Shown here one piece after another: positions 17,165-26,069 of a DNA stretch of 64,000 nucleotides. The notes beneath the pieces were generated by a model, which worked only from the letters and a program-made list of their open reading frames with translations, did no database searches and had not been told where the DNA came from. The first letter of the stretch is position 1, and each line of letters starts with the position of its first letter. The translations under genes and the position numbers were made by a program. The stretch comes from Kineothrix sp. IPX-CK (lineage in GTDB: Bacteria; Bacillota; Clostridia; Lachnospirales; Lachnospiraceae): contig NZ_CP146256.1 of assembly GCF_039134705.1 (NCBI RefSeq), forward strand, positions 4,216,001 through 4,280,000, in the 5' to 3' direction.

Positions 17165-18391
17165 CTACCCGACAACTCTCTTATTATAATACTTTATTTT
17201 TCTGATCATATTTTCAATTAAATCAATTCCATCCCATGTGAGTGAGAAATCCAAAGCATGCCCAAAGTCCACAATGCGATCTATGCCGGAAACTTGATTT
17301 TCCACCAATAAGCCGGCAATCTTCTCATGTGAGAATCCGAGGCAAGACAATGTCTGGCATTTGGCGGTAAAGATAGGAAGCGCTTCCTCTACCTTCTCAA
17401 CATTGATTTCAATAAAAAAACCGCCGGGGACCGAATATTCCCACGCTTCCTGCATCAAATGCGGAAGTTCAACTCGTACGATCAGATTATCGTCGGCAAT
17501 AATTTTTACATCAGGAACATTCGCGGCCAGACAAAATGATGTCTCCCGCTTTTTTACTGCAAGTGCCGGTTCGAGATAATACCTGTTTCTGGTAAATACA
17601 CTTACCTCATACCAGAATCTTTCTTTCGCTTTCCGAATGTCTTCCTGATTTCCTACCCAGCATATAATTCTCGGCGAGGAACACGCATTTTGATCATACA
17701 GAAAAGTGTCGTTATAAAATTCTCTCACGATGTCCCCTGTTTCTTCTATTTTCCGGAATATTGCTGCATCTATCATTGCCATAGAACTACGACTTCGGAA
17801 AGATAATTCTAAGGCTGTTGGCGGCAGAGGCGATTTTCTGATTTCATTTATTGTCTCGTCACCTCCCCAGACAATACGCAAATCGCACAGCTGTGACATT
17901 TTATCCGTTATCGCTTTATCATGTTCATAACAGCAGATCACCATGCGATGCTTCATTTCAGGAAACTCATTTAAGGTTTTTTTTAAGCCGTTTATAATCA
18001 AATCTGTTTGTGCAGATCGTTTTGATGACAAGCGTACAATAACATTGTTTCCGGAAAGCAGCGCCGCAGCCATACTATAGGCGAACATAACGGGGACATT
18101 GGATGGTGCAAAATGCAGCGTTGTCCCGCGTCCGAGAGTCGCTTTCAATCTATCTCCATATTGCTCTTTGTATTGCAGGATCCCTTTTTTTCTGCACCAG
18201 AACCCAAAAGTCATTACATCGGAAAAGGACCTTGAATCTTTATTATTTCTAATATTTTTTGAAAGGGAATCAAAAAAACAAATGATTTCATCCGAAAAAG
18301 GCGACTTTGGTTTTTGGTTTCTAATATCCAATAATGTATCCTGTGTTCCAAGCATAAACTTTATATTGCCAAAATCATTCATAGGTATCAC
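17165..18391 (-). CDS. LuxC-like acyl-CoA/acyl-protein reductase
   Basis: A 408-residue LuxC-family reductase (aldehyde dehydrogenase fold). It has the NAD(P)H-binding region (HFAPSNVPVMFAYSMAAALLSGNNVIVRLSSK) and the active-site motif DQNACSSPR with catalytic C237, matching the acyl-accepting cysteine of LuxC. It reduces an activated acyl group to an aldehyde in the family. A GTG start at 18391 with AAGGGGG upstream is used; an ATG at 18382 is the alternative. It overlaps the luxE-like gene by 17 bases, indicating a complex. No luciferase genes are present in the window. Confidence 0.88.
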   Translation of the reverse strand: MIPMNDFGNIKFMLGTQDTLLDIRNQKPKSPFSDEIICFFDSLSKNIRNNKDSRSFSDVMTFGFWCRKKGILQYKEQYGDRLKATLGRGTTLHFAPSNVPVMFAYSMAAALLSGNNVIVRLSSKRSAQTDLIINGLKKTLNEFPEMKHRMVICCYEHDKAITDKMSQLCDLRIVWGGDETINEIRKSPLPPTALELSFRSRSSMAMIDAAIFRKIEETGDIVREFYNDTFLYDQNACSSPRIICWVGNQEDIRKAKERFWYEVSVFTRNRYYLEPALAVKKRETSFCLAANVPDVKIIADDNLIVRVELPHLMQEAWEYSVPGGFFIEINVEKVEEALPIFTAKCQTLSCLGFSHEKIAGLLVENQVSGIDRIVDFGHALDFSLTWDGIDLIENMIRKIKYYNKRVVG

Positions 18392-19448
18392 TGCACCCCC
18401 TTATCTCAGCTCTTTTAAGTCTCCCAAACACTTCAAAATACACACCTTTCCGGCCACATGGACAATCATCTTCCCCTAGCAGCATCCCTTCATCTTCAGT
18501 TATAATATTGTGGCCGGGATAGCTTAAGGGCAATAACGACATTACCTGGATAATCCCTTTTTCATTTTTCTCACAAACTGCAAAATCCAAAGATCTTCGT
18601 ATCAATATTCCGGAATAATCTGAACAGTGGAGATGCCCGAATTCACATTCCATAAATATACTTCCTGTCTGCTCTGCCATTCCATAATAATCATAAACGC
18701 GTACAAGGCCGCCGGTTTCTTTTAATCCGTTTCGGAAAGTGTCTTTAGTTATATTCAGGTCCTGCATTTTCTTCCATCCGCCGCCATGGATAAGAAGTCC
18801 GTTAGTCATATCGATAAATTCATTCCGCTGTTTTAATTCTAAATATAAATACTTCCATATCATATATGTAAAACCAAAAATTATAAAATCATTTTTCCCG
18901 TTCTTATCCACAAATTCTTTTACAGCTTCCAGATTCAATGTCATATCATCATTCAGCGCATATGTTTTATGGCTTGCGAATAACGAAAATCCCAATATTC
19001 CTGCAGCCCTGGCAGAATATTGCTCTTGTTTTCTTATGGTGGAAGAACTGTCAAAAATAAGCATCGGAAGTCTCTTCTTTCCGATAAAATCACTCACTAT
19101 AGCAGCCAAAGCCTTTTGCTGAAGAGCTCTCGTCTCTCCGTCCAGTATGATTTGAGACTTTTGCATACCGGTAGTGCCTGATGAGGTAATTGTTTTAATT
19201 TCAGCATTGTTTCCGCAGCTGCATAACCTCATTCTTTTAAAAAGACCAACCGAAAGAAACGGTAAATCCTCATAATGTGAGACTTTATTCCCCTCATAAC
19301 CATAAGCTTTTAAAATATTATCATATGGAGTACATTTTTCTTTGTGATACTCCGTCAGATACCTTAGATTTTCAGTCAGAAATATATCCTTTTTTTCCTT
19401 TTCAAGCTTATATGGGCTTTCCATAAAATTCAAATCTATGATGGACAT
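18375..19448 (-). CDS. LuxE-like acyl-protein synthetase
   Basis: A 357-residue LuxE-family enzyme that adenylates a fatty acid and passes the acyl group to its own C-terminal cysteine. The adenylation P-loop TSSGTTGMQKS lies near residues 87-97. LLIHGGGWKKMQ and YDYYGMAEQTGSIFMEC follow. The C-terminal acyl-carrier cysteine is C352 in RGCSDTYE, five residues from the end, as in LuxE. A CPCGRKG cysteine pair is also present. It has a strong AAGGAGAAAAAA site and lies 15 bases after the acyl ligase. Confidence 0.88.
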   Translation of the reverse strand: MSIIDLNFMESPYKLEKEKKDIFLTENLRYLTEYHKEKCTPYDNILKAYGYEGNKVSHYEDLPFLSVGLFKRMRLCSCGNNAEIKTITSSGTTGMQKSQIILDGETRALQQKALAAIVSDFIGKKRLPMLIFDSSSTIRKQEQYSARAAGILGFSLFASHKTYALNDDMTLNLEAVKEFVDKNGKNDFIIFGFTYMIWKYLYLELKQRNEFIDMTNGLLIHGGGWKKMQDLNITKDTFRNGLKETGGLVRVYDYYGMAEQTGSIFMECEFGHLHCSDYSGILIRRSLDFAVCEKNEKGIIQVMSLLPLSYPGHNIITEDEGMLLGEDDCPCGRKGVYFEVFGRLKRAEIRGCSDTYE

Positions 19449-19463
19449 TTTTTTCTCCTTAAA

Positions 19464-20879
19464 TCAGTTTTTTAATTCCAGCCCGGAGTATAGCTTTTTT
19501 CCTGCGTTGTTTTTAGGAATTTCTTCTATATAATGGCTGGTAAACGCCTTGCGGCTGATATGCAGCACTTCCGAAAGCCAGCTGCAGACCTGCTCGTTTA
19601 TCTGACTGTCAGTCGTATATATATGAAGTTCATCATCGCATCCGGTACACGCGAATTCCGCTCCTTCATACTTATTTATCAGAAGTTGTTCACACTCATC
19701 AAGTCCAATACGAACTCCGTATATTTTTATAAAGCGTTTCTTCCTGCCAGCAATATAATAATATCCATCTTCATCTTTTCGGGCCATGTCACCGGTTTCG
19801 AGAACACCATTGTTTTCGTCTCCGTTTATAAGATCTTTCCTGCACTGCGCATATCCAAGTGATACATTGCTTCCCATATATATAAGTTCCCCTACCGTAT
19901 CCGGCTTATCGATATAATTGCCGTCCGGTGCCTTAATCAGAAACCTTCCTCCCGGAATTGGAATTCCTATACTTCCTATTTTATCCAGACATCTTTCTTC
20001 AGGGAGATAACTCATGCGGGCCGTAGCTTCTGTCTGTCCATACATAATATAAAAACGCTTTCCTTTTTCTTTTGCCCATACGGCAAATTCCTTTTGCATT
20101 GCACTGGAAAGCTTCCCCCCTGCCTGAGTAAAATACCGAATGGAAGTGAGATCCTGATTCATAATTTTGATTTTTTTCAGTAACTCATAAGTATAGGGTA
20201 CACCGGAAAAGCTTGTTGCTTTTTTTTCCTTCACAAAGTCCCAGAATTCCTGCTGCACTACACTCTTTTCAGTAAGAAGAATACTTCCTCCGGAAATAAG
20301 GTGACTATTTATTACAGATAATCCGTAAGTATAATTCATTGGCAGGGAAGTGACAGGCCGTTCCTCGGGGGATAGCTGAAGATAATCTGCTATGGCCTGT
20401 GCATTTGAGACTAAGTTATCCCTGCTCAAGCGAACCAGCTTCGGATTACCCATGCTTCCGGATGTGGTAAGTAATAGGCTTAGTTCATCGCTCATATCCG
20501 GCGCTTCATTCCCTGTTGAAAAAAGCTCATATCCCTGTGCTTCATAGATCAGTTCCTTAAACATACCTGTAATTTTGTACCGCAGCTGTGTTGGTATCCA
20601 AAAATATGAGGGCTGGTATATTTCAACAAGAGTTTCTAAAAATTGTTGTTCCAGATTTTTATCGAGAAGCAGCGCGACATGATGGTTTTCAAGGCAACCC
20701 AGATAACCTATTACAGAACCGGGCATATTTTTACAAAAGCAGAAAATCAAAGCTCTTCCTTTTATTCTGTTCCCGAATTCCTTGACATATCCGTTTAATT
20801 CTCCGTAGGTAATCGATGTTCCTGAATCATCTACCAGTGCCGCCTCCCCCGCCGGATTCTTATCAATCGAAAAGATCAT
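19464..20879 (-). CDS. AMP-forming acyl/amino-acid ligase
   Basis: A 471-residue ANL-family adenylating enzyme. Its motifs in order are P-loop LLTTSGSMGNPKLVRLS, YGQTEATARMSYLPEE, GDMARKDEDGYYYIAGR, the hinge KRFIKIYGVRIGLDE, and the catalytic lysine in KNNAGKKLY. It is shorter than most acyl-CoA synthetases, matching stand-alone ligases that load carrier proteins. Its start is 3 bases after the acyl carrier protein stop, so it probably loads that carrier. The acyl substrate cannot be read from the sequence. Confidence 0.85.
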   Translation of the reverse strand: MIFSIDKNPAGEAALVDDSGTSITYGELNGYVKEFGNRIKGRALIFCFCKNMPGSVIGYLGCLENHHVALLLDKNLEQQFLETLVEIYQPSYFWIPTQLRYKITGMFKELIYEAQGYELFSTGNEAPDMSDELSLLLTTSGSMGNPKLVRLSRDNLVSNAQAIADYLQLSPEERPVTSLPMNYTYGLSVINSHLISGGSILLTEKSVVQQEFWDFVKEKKATSFSGVPYTYELLKKIKIMNQDLTSIRYFTQAGGKLSSAMQKEFAVWAKEKGKRFYIMYGQTEATARMSYLPEERCLDKIGSIGIPIPGGRFLIKAPDGNYIDKPDTVGELIYMGSNVSLGYAQCRKDLINGDENNGVLETGDMARKDEDGYYYIAGRKKRFIKIYGVRIGLDECEQLLINKYEGAEFACTGCDDELHIYTTDSQINEQVCSWLSEVLHISRKAFTSHYIEEIPKNNAGKKLYSGLELKN

Positions 20880-20882
20880 TTC

Positions 20883-21131
20883 TTACCTCCCCATATCAAC
20901 TCCCAGCTTTTCCAAAATCGTTATTCCCAAGCTATACTTTCCGAATGAAGTAATATCCAGAGTATCAAACATTACATCAAACTTTTCCTCCAATTCCGCC
21001 ACCATTTCAACATGCGTGATAGAATCCCATCTGGGGAAGCGGTTATATACTAAGATCTCATCATTTAGCTGACTATCATCTGCTCCCAGATTGCTTTTTA
21101 CAATCCTGTTATACTTTTCTAAATTCGTCAT
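20883..21131 (-). CDS. Acyl carrier protein
   Basis: An 82-residue carrier with the phosphopantetheine serine in RWDSITHVEMVAELEEKFDV (D-S-I-T variant of DSL) and the expected four-helix length. It is the first gene of the five-gene LuxC/LuxE operon. The ATG follows GAGGT. It is not in a fatty-acid synthesis operon, so it is probably dedicated to the pathway. Confidence 0.9.
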   Translation of the reverse strand: MTNLEKYNRIVKSNLGADDSQLNDEILVYNRFPRWDSITHVEMVAELEEKFDVMFDTLDITSFGKYSLGITILEKLGVDMGR

Positions 21132-21312
21132 TCTTATTTACCTCACATTTTTTTACCTGAAATATCATTCTACTCTTTCTTTTCTCCCGTAAATCAATTA
21201 TTCTATAAACATACTGGGGTTGCGGGAGCACATAATGCGTAACAATCCGCAGGTATCAGAGGGCAAAATACACTTTTAACCCCGACATCATAGTATAAGG
21301 GAGACTGTCAAC

Positions 21313-21741
21313 ATGCCATTAAGCCAAACACAAATAAAAGAAATCCTGCCTCACAGATCCCCCCTGCTTCTGTTGGATTCGGTATCTGAACTCATTCCGG
21401 GAATATCTATCGTATCTTCCGTTACCATAAATCCCAAGTGGGATATTTTCTCCGGGCATTTTCCGGATTATCCGGTCTTACCCGGAATTTATATTACCGA
21501 ATGCATGTCACAGGCTGCCGCCCTTATGCTTCTATCGATTCCGGAGCGGAATGGCAAGCTTCCTCTTCTGTTTCAATTGCAGCAGATACGTTTTTTACAT
21601 TCCGTATTCCCGGGCGACGTTATGGAATTAAAAGCATCATTAAAATGTGAACTCGGGAGCGAAATGTATGATTGCAAAGTATCTTCCTACGTTAATGGTA
21701 AAAAAGTTGCCTATGGAATAGTTACAATGGTGCTAAAATAA
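21313..21741 (+). CDS. FabZ-like beta-hydroxyacyl-ACP dehydratase (hotdog fold)
   Basis: A 142-residue hotdog protein with the FabZ signature. HRSPLLLLDSV is near the start, then GHFPDYPVLPGIYITECMSQAAA with catalytic His and Glu. It is divergent from the acyl carrier protein operon across 181 bases, which makes it a likely pathway partner. An AAGGGAG site precedes the ATG. The intergenic region also has GGGGTT and AACCCC segments about 60 bases apart, with no recognised riboswitch. Confidence 0.85.
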   Translation: MPLSQTQIKEILPHRSPLLLLDSVSELIPGISIVSSVTINPKWDIFSGHFPDYPVLPGIYITECMSQAAALMLLSIPERNGKLPLLFQLQQIRFLHSVFPGDVMELKASLKCELGSEMYDCKVSSYVNGKKVAYGIVTMVLK

Positions 21742-21774
21742 TTTCATTCCTGTAACAGCCAAAAAATATAGACA

Positions 21775-21806
21775 GCCGATTTCCCTCAGAAATCGGCCGT
21801 TTTAAT
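21775..21806. terminator. Bidirectional terminator between convergent genes
   Basis: Arms GCCGATTTC (21775-21783) and GAAATCGGC (21789-21797) with a 5-base loop. The plus strand continues CGTTTTAATTT, ending the FabZ-like gene. The minus strand continues TGTCTATATTTTTT, ending the lactonase operon. Confidence 0.75.
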
Positions 21807-22607
21807 TTATTCGTAATACTTTGGTGCAAGATCCAATGTCTGGAAAAACTCGTCATCATGCGCAAAAAATACTTTTGCATCATATTTTTTCTGAAGTTTA
21901 CGTACTTTCTCAATCGATTTGAAAAATGCAACGGAGTCGTACAAAAGGCCGGAAGCCTTAGCCGGCGGTCCATAAATCTCGCTCGTATAAATGCAGTCCT
22001 GCGGAAGGATAATCGTTCCGCCTTCCAAGTGAACGACCAGACCTAAAAGTCCTTCCGTGTGTCCGGGCAGATTCAGTACCTCGATTCCCGGTGCAATTTC
22101 AAAATCTTCTGTTACCAGATGATATTGCTTTACAGATCTTTCCAAATCACCTTTGATATATCCTCCATGAGTTTCCGGATCGGGATTCATATGTACTGCT
22201 GCCAGAGCATTCAGATAGTCTGCTTTTGGTACATAGATGTCCGCATGCGGAAATAACTGAAGATTTCCTGCATGATCAAGATGCATATGAGACAGGATAA
22301 CCGTTTTGATTTCTTCCGGCTTAACACCGCATAATGCCAACTGGTTTTCCAGTCTTTCTTCTTCCGTCTGATGTAACGGATAAATTTCCTGCATGATATT
22401 CTGCCAGTATCCTTTCATTGCATCAGGATTGCTGCCGGTATCATATAAGATGTATCCGTCGCCCGTATCGATGAGAAACGCCATAACAGGAAGCTTAATC
22501 CACTTATTCTGTACATGAGGATTTGATCTGGTTCCCGATGTGCTGCAGGCAACAATCGCATTTTTGTCTGTTTCAAGATAACCTGTGTTAAGAACGTATA
22601 ACTTCAT
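21807..22607 (-). CDS. Metallo-beta-lactamase-fold lactonase (AHL-lactonase family)
   Basis: A 266-residue MBL-fold hydrolase with the di-zinc motif HMHLDH, a second His in PGHTEGLLGLVVH and a late HDDEFF histidine. N-terminal LLDTG-type features (FLIDTGDGYILYDTGSN) are as in AiiA/AttM lactonases. The ATG at 22607 has AGGAGG 6 bases upstream. It is the last gene of the 4-hydroxybutyrate operon, 39 bases after the CoA-transferase. Lactonases of this family can open gamma-butyrolactone, as AttM does, giving 4-hydroxybutyrate. That role fits the neighbours better than quorum quenching, but it is inference. Confidence 0.85.
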   Translation of the reverse strand: MKLYVLNTGYLETDKNAIVACSTSGTRSNPHVQNKWIKLPVMAFLIDTGDGYILYDTGSNPDAMKGYWQNIMQEIYPLHQTEEERLENQLALCGVKPEEIKTVILSHMHLDHAGNLQLFPHADIYVPKADYLNALAAVHMNPDPETHGGYIKGDLERSVKQYHLVTEDFEIAPGIEVLNLPGHTEGLLGLVVHLEGGTIILPQDCIYTSEIYGPPAKASGLLYDSVAFFKSIEKVRKLQKKYDAKVFFAHDDEFFQTLDLAPKYYE

Positions 22608-22646
22608 TTTTTCCTCCTTTTTCCGCACAATAGTGCTAAAAGATAA

Positions 22647-23951
22647 TTAGTATTCACAATGGAAGCGCTTTGTAAATTCTTCTATAAGCCCACCCTGGAA
22701 TTGCGGCGCCGCGATAGCAATAAGCTGACGGGCGCGCTCTTTCAGTGTCTGCCCTTGAAGCTGAGCGATTCCATATTCCGTGACCACATAATTGACATCA
22801 CAGCGAGAGGTTGTAACTGTAGCTCCCTCCGCCAGAAACGGTACGATTTTTGATATAGTTCCCTTTGCTGCAGTTGCAGGCATAGCCATTATTGTTCGTC
22901 CGCCCTTTGACATATTTGCACCGCGTACAAAATCTATCTGTCCGCCTATTCCTGAAATCTGCTTTAAGCCTATTGATTCCGAACAAACCTGCCCCATCAG
23001 ATCAACCTCAACACAGGAATTTATGGAAACAACATTGTCATTCTGGCAAATAATTCTGGGATCATTTACAACATCTACAGGTAAGAGTTTGACCGTCGGA
23101 TTATTTCTCACATAGTCATACAGCTTATTTGTTCCCATAAGAAATGTCATGACACATTGCCCTTTATCAATTTGTTTCATTTTGTTTGTAATGACTCCCG
23201 CATTTATTAATTCTACAACACCATCGGAAATCATTTCAGAGTGGATACCCAAGTCCTTTTTTTCTTTCAAAAATAGCAGAACCGCATCCGGAATTGCTCC
23301 TATTCCCAACTGGAGACAATCTCCGTCCTTTACCAGAGAAGCAATATTTTCACCTATTTTTTTCTCCGCATCACCTATCCTGGGAGGATTAAGTTGAATT
23401 ACATCTGTGTCCTCGGCAACAATATAGTCCAGTTCACTAATATGTATGAAATTATCTCCCAGTATTCTCGGCATATTCCGATTGATCTGTGCTATTCTCA
23501 TCCCGGCTGATTCCGCACAGGGCTTTGTGTAGTCGCAGGATATCCCATAGGAACAATAACCATGCTCATCCGGTTCACTTACCTGAAATAAAATGACATC
23601 TGCACGCAGTTTGCCTTTCAGCAAACCGGGAATCTGTGAGAAGAAAATCGGTGTAAAGTCACCGCGCCCTTCTTCCACTGCTGCTCTGGTAGTACCTCCC
23701 AGGAAAAGTCCGTTATGCCTAAAACGATCTTTCATCTCCGGCGCACAATAGCTTGCTTTTCCCATAGCTACCATATGCACGACTTCGATGTCCCTGAAGT
23801 CATATTTTTCTGCGTTAGCCACCATTGCATCCGTAAGAATTACAGGTTCACCGCATGCATGCGCCACTACAACGCGATCACCAGATTTTATATGAGACAC
23901 AGCCTCATCTGCCGAACAAATCTTATCGGCATATTTTTCTTTCCAGTTCAT
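22647..23951 (-). CDS. abfT: 4-hydroxybutyrate CoA-transferase (acetyl-CoA hydrolase/transferase family)
   Basis: A 434-residue family I CoA-transferase of the Cat1/Cat2 group. N-terminal DRVVVAHACGEP, the QVSEPDEHGYCSYGIS segment and catalytic glutamate E239 in HSEMISDGVVELI match the Glu238 region of Clostridium aminobutyricum AbfT. The C-terminal part has VTTSRCDVNYVVTEYGIAQLQG. Its start overlaps the Cys-rich small protein by 4 bases. Placement two genes from 4-hydroxybutyryl-CoA dehydratase supports 4-hydroxybutyrate as acceptor and acetyl-CoA or butyryl-CoA as donor. Confidence 0.85.
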   Translation of the reverse strand: MNWKEKYADKICSADEAVSHIKSGDRVVVAHACGEPVILTDAMVANAEKYDFRDIEVVHMVAMGKASYCAPEMKDRFRHNGLFLGGTTRAAVEEGRGDFTPIFFSQIPGLLKGKLRADVILFQVSEPDEHGYCSYGISCDYTKPCAESAGMRIAQINRNMPRILGDNFIHISELDYIVAEDTDVIQLNPPRIGDAEKKIGENIASLVKDGDCLQLGIGAIPDAVLLFLKEKKDLGIHSEMISDGVVELINAGVITNKMKQIDKGQCVMTFLMGTNKLYDYVRNNPTVKLLPVDVVNDPRIICQNDNVVSINSCVEVDLMGQVCSESIGLKQISGIGGQIDFVRGANMSKGGRTIMAMPATAAKGTISKIVPFLAEGATVTTSRCDVNYVVTEYGIAQLQGQTLKERARQLIAIAAPQFQGGLIEEFTKRFHCEY

Positions 23952-24238
23952 AAAGTTTCCTCGCTTTTATTTACTATAATAATTACCTGCTTCAAAAAAT
24001 CAAATAATTCCGATACCTGCTCATTCTGCCAGATCACAAATGTCCCATATGTCCCTATTGCGCCGGTTCGGTCTGCACATGCAGATCCGCATCCACAGAT
24101 GATTACCGCGGCATCCGCTCCTGAATCCTGTGTGTACATCAGTTTCACTTCCGGTAATTCACTTGTTATTCTTGCCACCAAGAGACTTCTTTCAAACTTA
24201 GGATTGCACCCGCCGCAATACTTTACATATAGAATCAC
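23948..24238 (-). CDS. Small Cys-rich protein with CGGCNP motif
   Basis: A 96-residue protein of no firmly recognised family. It opens with YVKYCGGCNPKFER (C8, C11) and has a central ICGCGSAC cysteine group. The beta-alpha pattern could fit a thioredoxin-like or ferredoxin-like fold. It overlaps its neighbours by 4 bases on each side, so it is translationally locked between the NifU-like and CoA-transferase genes. An electron-transfer or cluster-handling role for the dehydratase is possible. Confidence 0.8.
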   Translation of the reverse strand: MILYVKYCGGCNPKFERSLLVARITSELPEVKLMYTQDSGADAAVIICGCGSACADRTGAIGTYGTFVIWQNEQVSELFDFLKQVIIIVNKSEETL

Positions 24239-24528
24239 TGATGTCTCCTTTGCAAAATACTGCGTGCTTCCATGAGCAGACTGTCACTGACTCCATTTAC
24301 CAGAGAAACTTTTTTAAGTCCTGGCAGCTTTTCCGTGAGCTTTGTATTTACAAGACCTTCCATAGTTATATTGACCGAAGGACATCCGCTGCATTGCCCA
24401 AGCATTCTTAATGAAAGCACATCATTTTCAAAACCGGCGATCTTTATATTGCCCCCATGAAGAGAAAGTTCCGGCCTTATCTGCTCATCCAGCACCTTTT
24501 CAATTTCATCAACCGTAATTTCACTCAT
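24235..24528 (-). CDS. NifU C-terminal domain Fe-S scaffold-like protein
   Basis: A 97-residue protein comprising only the NifU-like C-terminal domain. IRPELSLHGGNIKIAGFEND leads to the CxxC site in LGQCSGCPSVNITMEGLV. In this family the two cysteines carry a transient [4Fe-4S] cluster for delivery. It is placed 18 bases after 4-hydroxybutyryl-CoA dehydratase, itself a [4Fe-4S] enzyme, which suggests a dedicated scaffold. Confidence 0.88.
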   Translation of the reverse strand: MSEITVDEIEKVLDEQIRPELSLHGGNIKIAGFENDVLSLRMLGQCSGCPSVNITMEGLVNTKLTEKLPGLKKVSLVNGVSDSLLMEARSILQRRHQ

Positions 24529-24546
24529 AGTTTCAACTCCCTAAAA

Positions 24547-25998
24547 TTATTCTTTGATTTTTGCTATTGATTTTGCAAGTTCCTTCTTAAATCCAAGATT
24601 ACCCTGCCTTGCTATCATAATGCGCTGTGCCTGAGGAGAACCCGCTCCATGCATGGATTCTGTCCGATATCCAACAGCCGCTGTTCCAAGTGCAAGATTT
24701 TCAATAAGGCGAAGAATTCTCAATCGGTTTTCTGTACTTACATCCGCAACACCACGGAAATACTTATCTACATATTTTCCAATTTTTTCATCCCGTAAGT
24801 CCTTCTCTGAAGGAGCCGTAACCATTAGTCCCCCTGCGATATCTTCAGCCAGGCGCACAATTTCATACGGGAATCTGGTCACATTCTGTTTGCAGACATT
24901 AGCCAGCAGCAAATCGATCATATATGCTCCCGACTCCGTCGGATAACCCTCGGTTGAACATGCAATTCCGCAGCAGTAAAGCGTCTCATTTAAATGAGTC
25001 ATCTCAATCAATTTATCCTTCACTGCAGATGCCTTAGCCGCCCCGTTATAGTCGGCTGCCACTGCGGCTGCTCCGATCAGTACATCTCCCACACCAACCT
25101 TGCATCCACCATAAGACTGGCGGTGATAACCTGCAAATCTTTCTACCATGATTCCTGAAAACTCTGTCTCACCGTTCATGAAGATTCTTTCATTGGGAAC
25201 AAACACATCATCAAAAATAACCAATGCTTCCACACCGCCGAATTCCGAGTTTCCTACATCCAGTTCGGAGCCCTCCTGCTTCCTTGTATCACAGGACTGG
25301 CGGCCTATGATCATCAATATTCCTTCACTGTCAACCGGTACGGCGAAAGAAACAGCAAATTCTTTATCATCCGGTCCCATGGATATTGTGGGCATTACAA
25401 TAACTTCATGGGAGTTAATAATACCTGTTTGATGCGCCTTAGCACCACGTACGACAATGCCGTCTTCTCTCGTCTCTACAACGCGGAGATATAAATCCGG
25501 ATCTTCCTGAGCATGAGGCGCTTTTGAGCGGTCTCCCTTGGGATCTGTCATAGCACCATCCACTGTCAGGTCTTTATCAGCGCAATAATTCATAAATTTT
25601 TTGAAATTTTCATGATATTTTGTTCCATATTTTTTATCTATTTCAAACGTTGTGGAAAATACCGCATTGAAGGCATCCATTCCTACACACCGCTGAAAGC
25701 ATGCTGCGGTTTTCTGACCGCAAAGTCTCTGCATTTTTACTTTGTTCTTTAGATCCTCGGTATTTTGGTGAATATGCGCAAACCGATTGATTTTCTCTCC
25801 CGTATATGGTGATATTACTGTCATGAGTTCAGCATATTGCGGATCCTGCGCTAGATCGTACGTCATTCTTACAGAGTTCAGCGAAGGACGAAGTATAGGA
25901 TCGTCAACCGGATTCTCCACTCGTTCGCCAAACATATAAACTTCCATTTTAAGTTTGCGAATGCTTTCGATATATTGTTCGCCTGTCATCAGTGCCAT
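24547..25998 (-). CDS. abfD: 4-hydroxybutyryl-CoA dehydratase/vinylacetyl-CoA isomerase
   Basis: A 483-residue member of the FAD- and [4Fe-4S]-containing 4-hydroxyphenylacetate-3-hydroxylase fold. The four cluster ligands of the characterised AbfD can be seen: two cysteines in ACFQRCVG (about residues 100 and 104), H292 and C299 in YHRQSYGGC. They separate it from the oxygen-using hydroxylases of the same fold. It converts 4-hydroxybutyryl-CoA to crotonyl-CoA in anaerobes. It is the first gene of the operon with a GGAGGC site. Three TGCA-N4-TGCA-type elements lie upstream. Confidence 0.93.
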   Translation of the reverse strand: MALMTGEQYIESIRKLKMEVYMFGERVENPVDDPILRPSLNSVRMTYDLAQDPQYAELMTVISPYTGEKINRFAHIHQNTEDLKNKVKMQRLCGQKTAACFQRCVGMDAFNAVFSTTFEIDKKYGTKYHENFKKFMNYCADKDLTVDGAMTDPKGDRSKAPHAQEDPDLYLRVVETREDGIVVRGAKAHQTGIINSHEVIVMPTISMGPDDKEFAVSFAVPVDSEGILMIIGRQSCDTRKQEGSELDVGNSEFGGVEALVIFDDVFVPNERIFMNGETEFSGIMVERFAGYHRQSYGGCKVGVGDVLIGAAAVAADYNGAAKASAVKDKLIEMTHLNETLYCCGIACSTEGYPTESGAYMIDLLLANVCKQNVTRFPYEIVRLAEDIAGGLMVTAPSEKDLRDEKIGKYVDKYFRGVADVSTENRLRILRLIENLALGTAAVGYRTESMHGAGSPQAQRIMIARQGNLGFKKELAKSIAKIKE

Positions 25999-26018
25999 GA
26001 TAATTGCCTCCTTAAATT

Positions 26019-26069
26019 CATTTTTGCATCTTTATTTTTTATAAATGCATTTTTGCATCTTTATTTTTT
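26019..26069. promoter_or_regulatory. Tandem operator repeat upstream of abfD
   Basis: A 22-base unit (CATTTTTGCATC followed by TTTATTTTTT) is repeated at 26019-26040 and 26048-26069, spaced 29 bases apart. The second copy completes the palindromic TGCATTTTTGCA at 26046-26057, 48 bases from the abfD start. The first copy holds a half site. Confidence 0.65.

Noticed and set aside
14213..21741. Bacterial luciferase genes luxA/luxB near the LuxC/LuxE operon
   Set aside because: No luciferase-like monooxygenase frame is present in the window, so a luminescence call is not supported.
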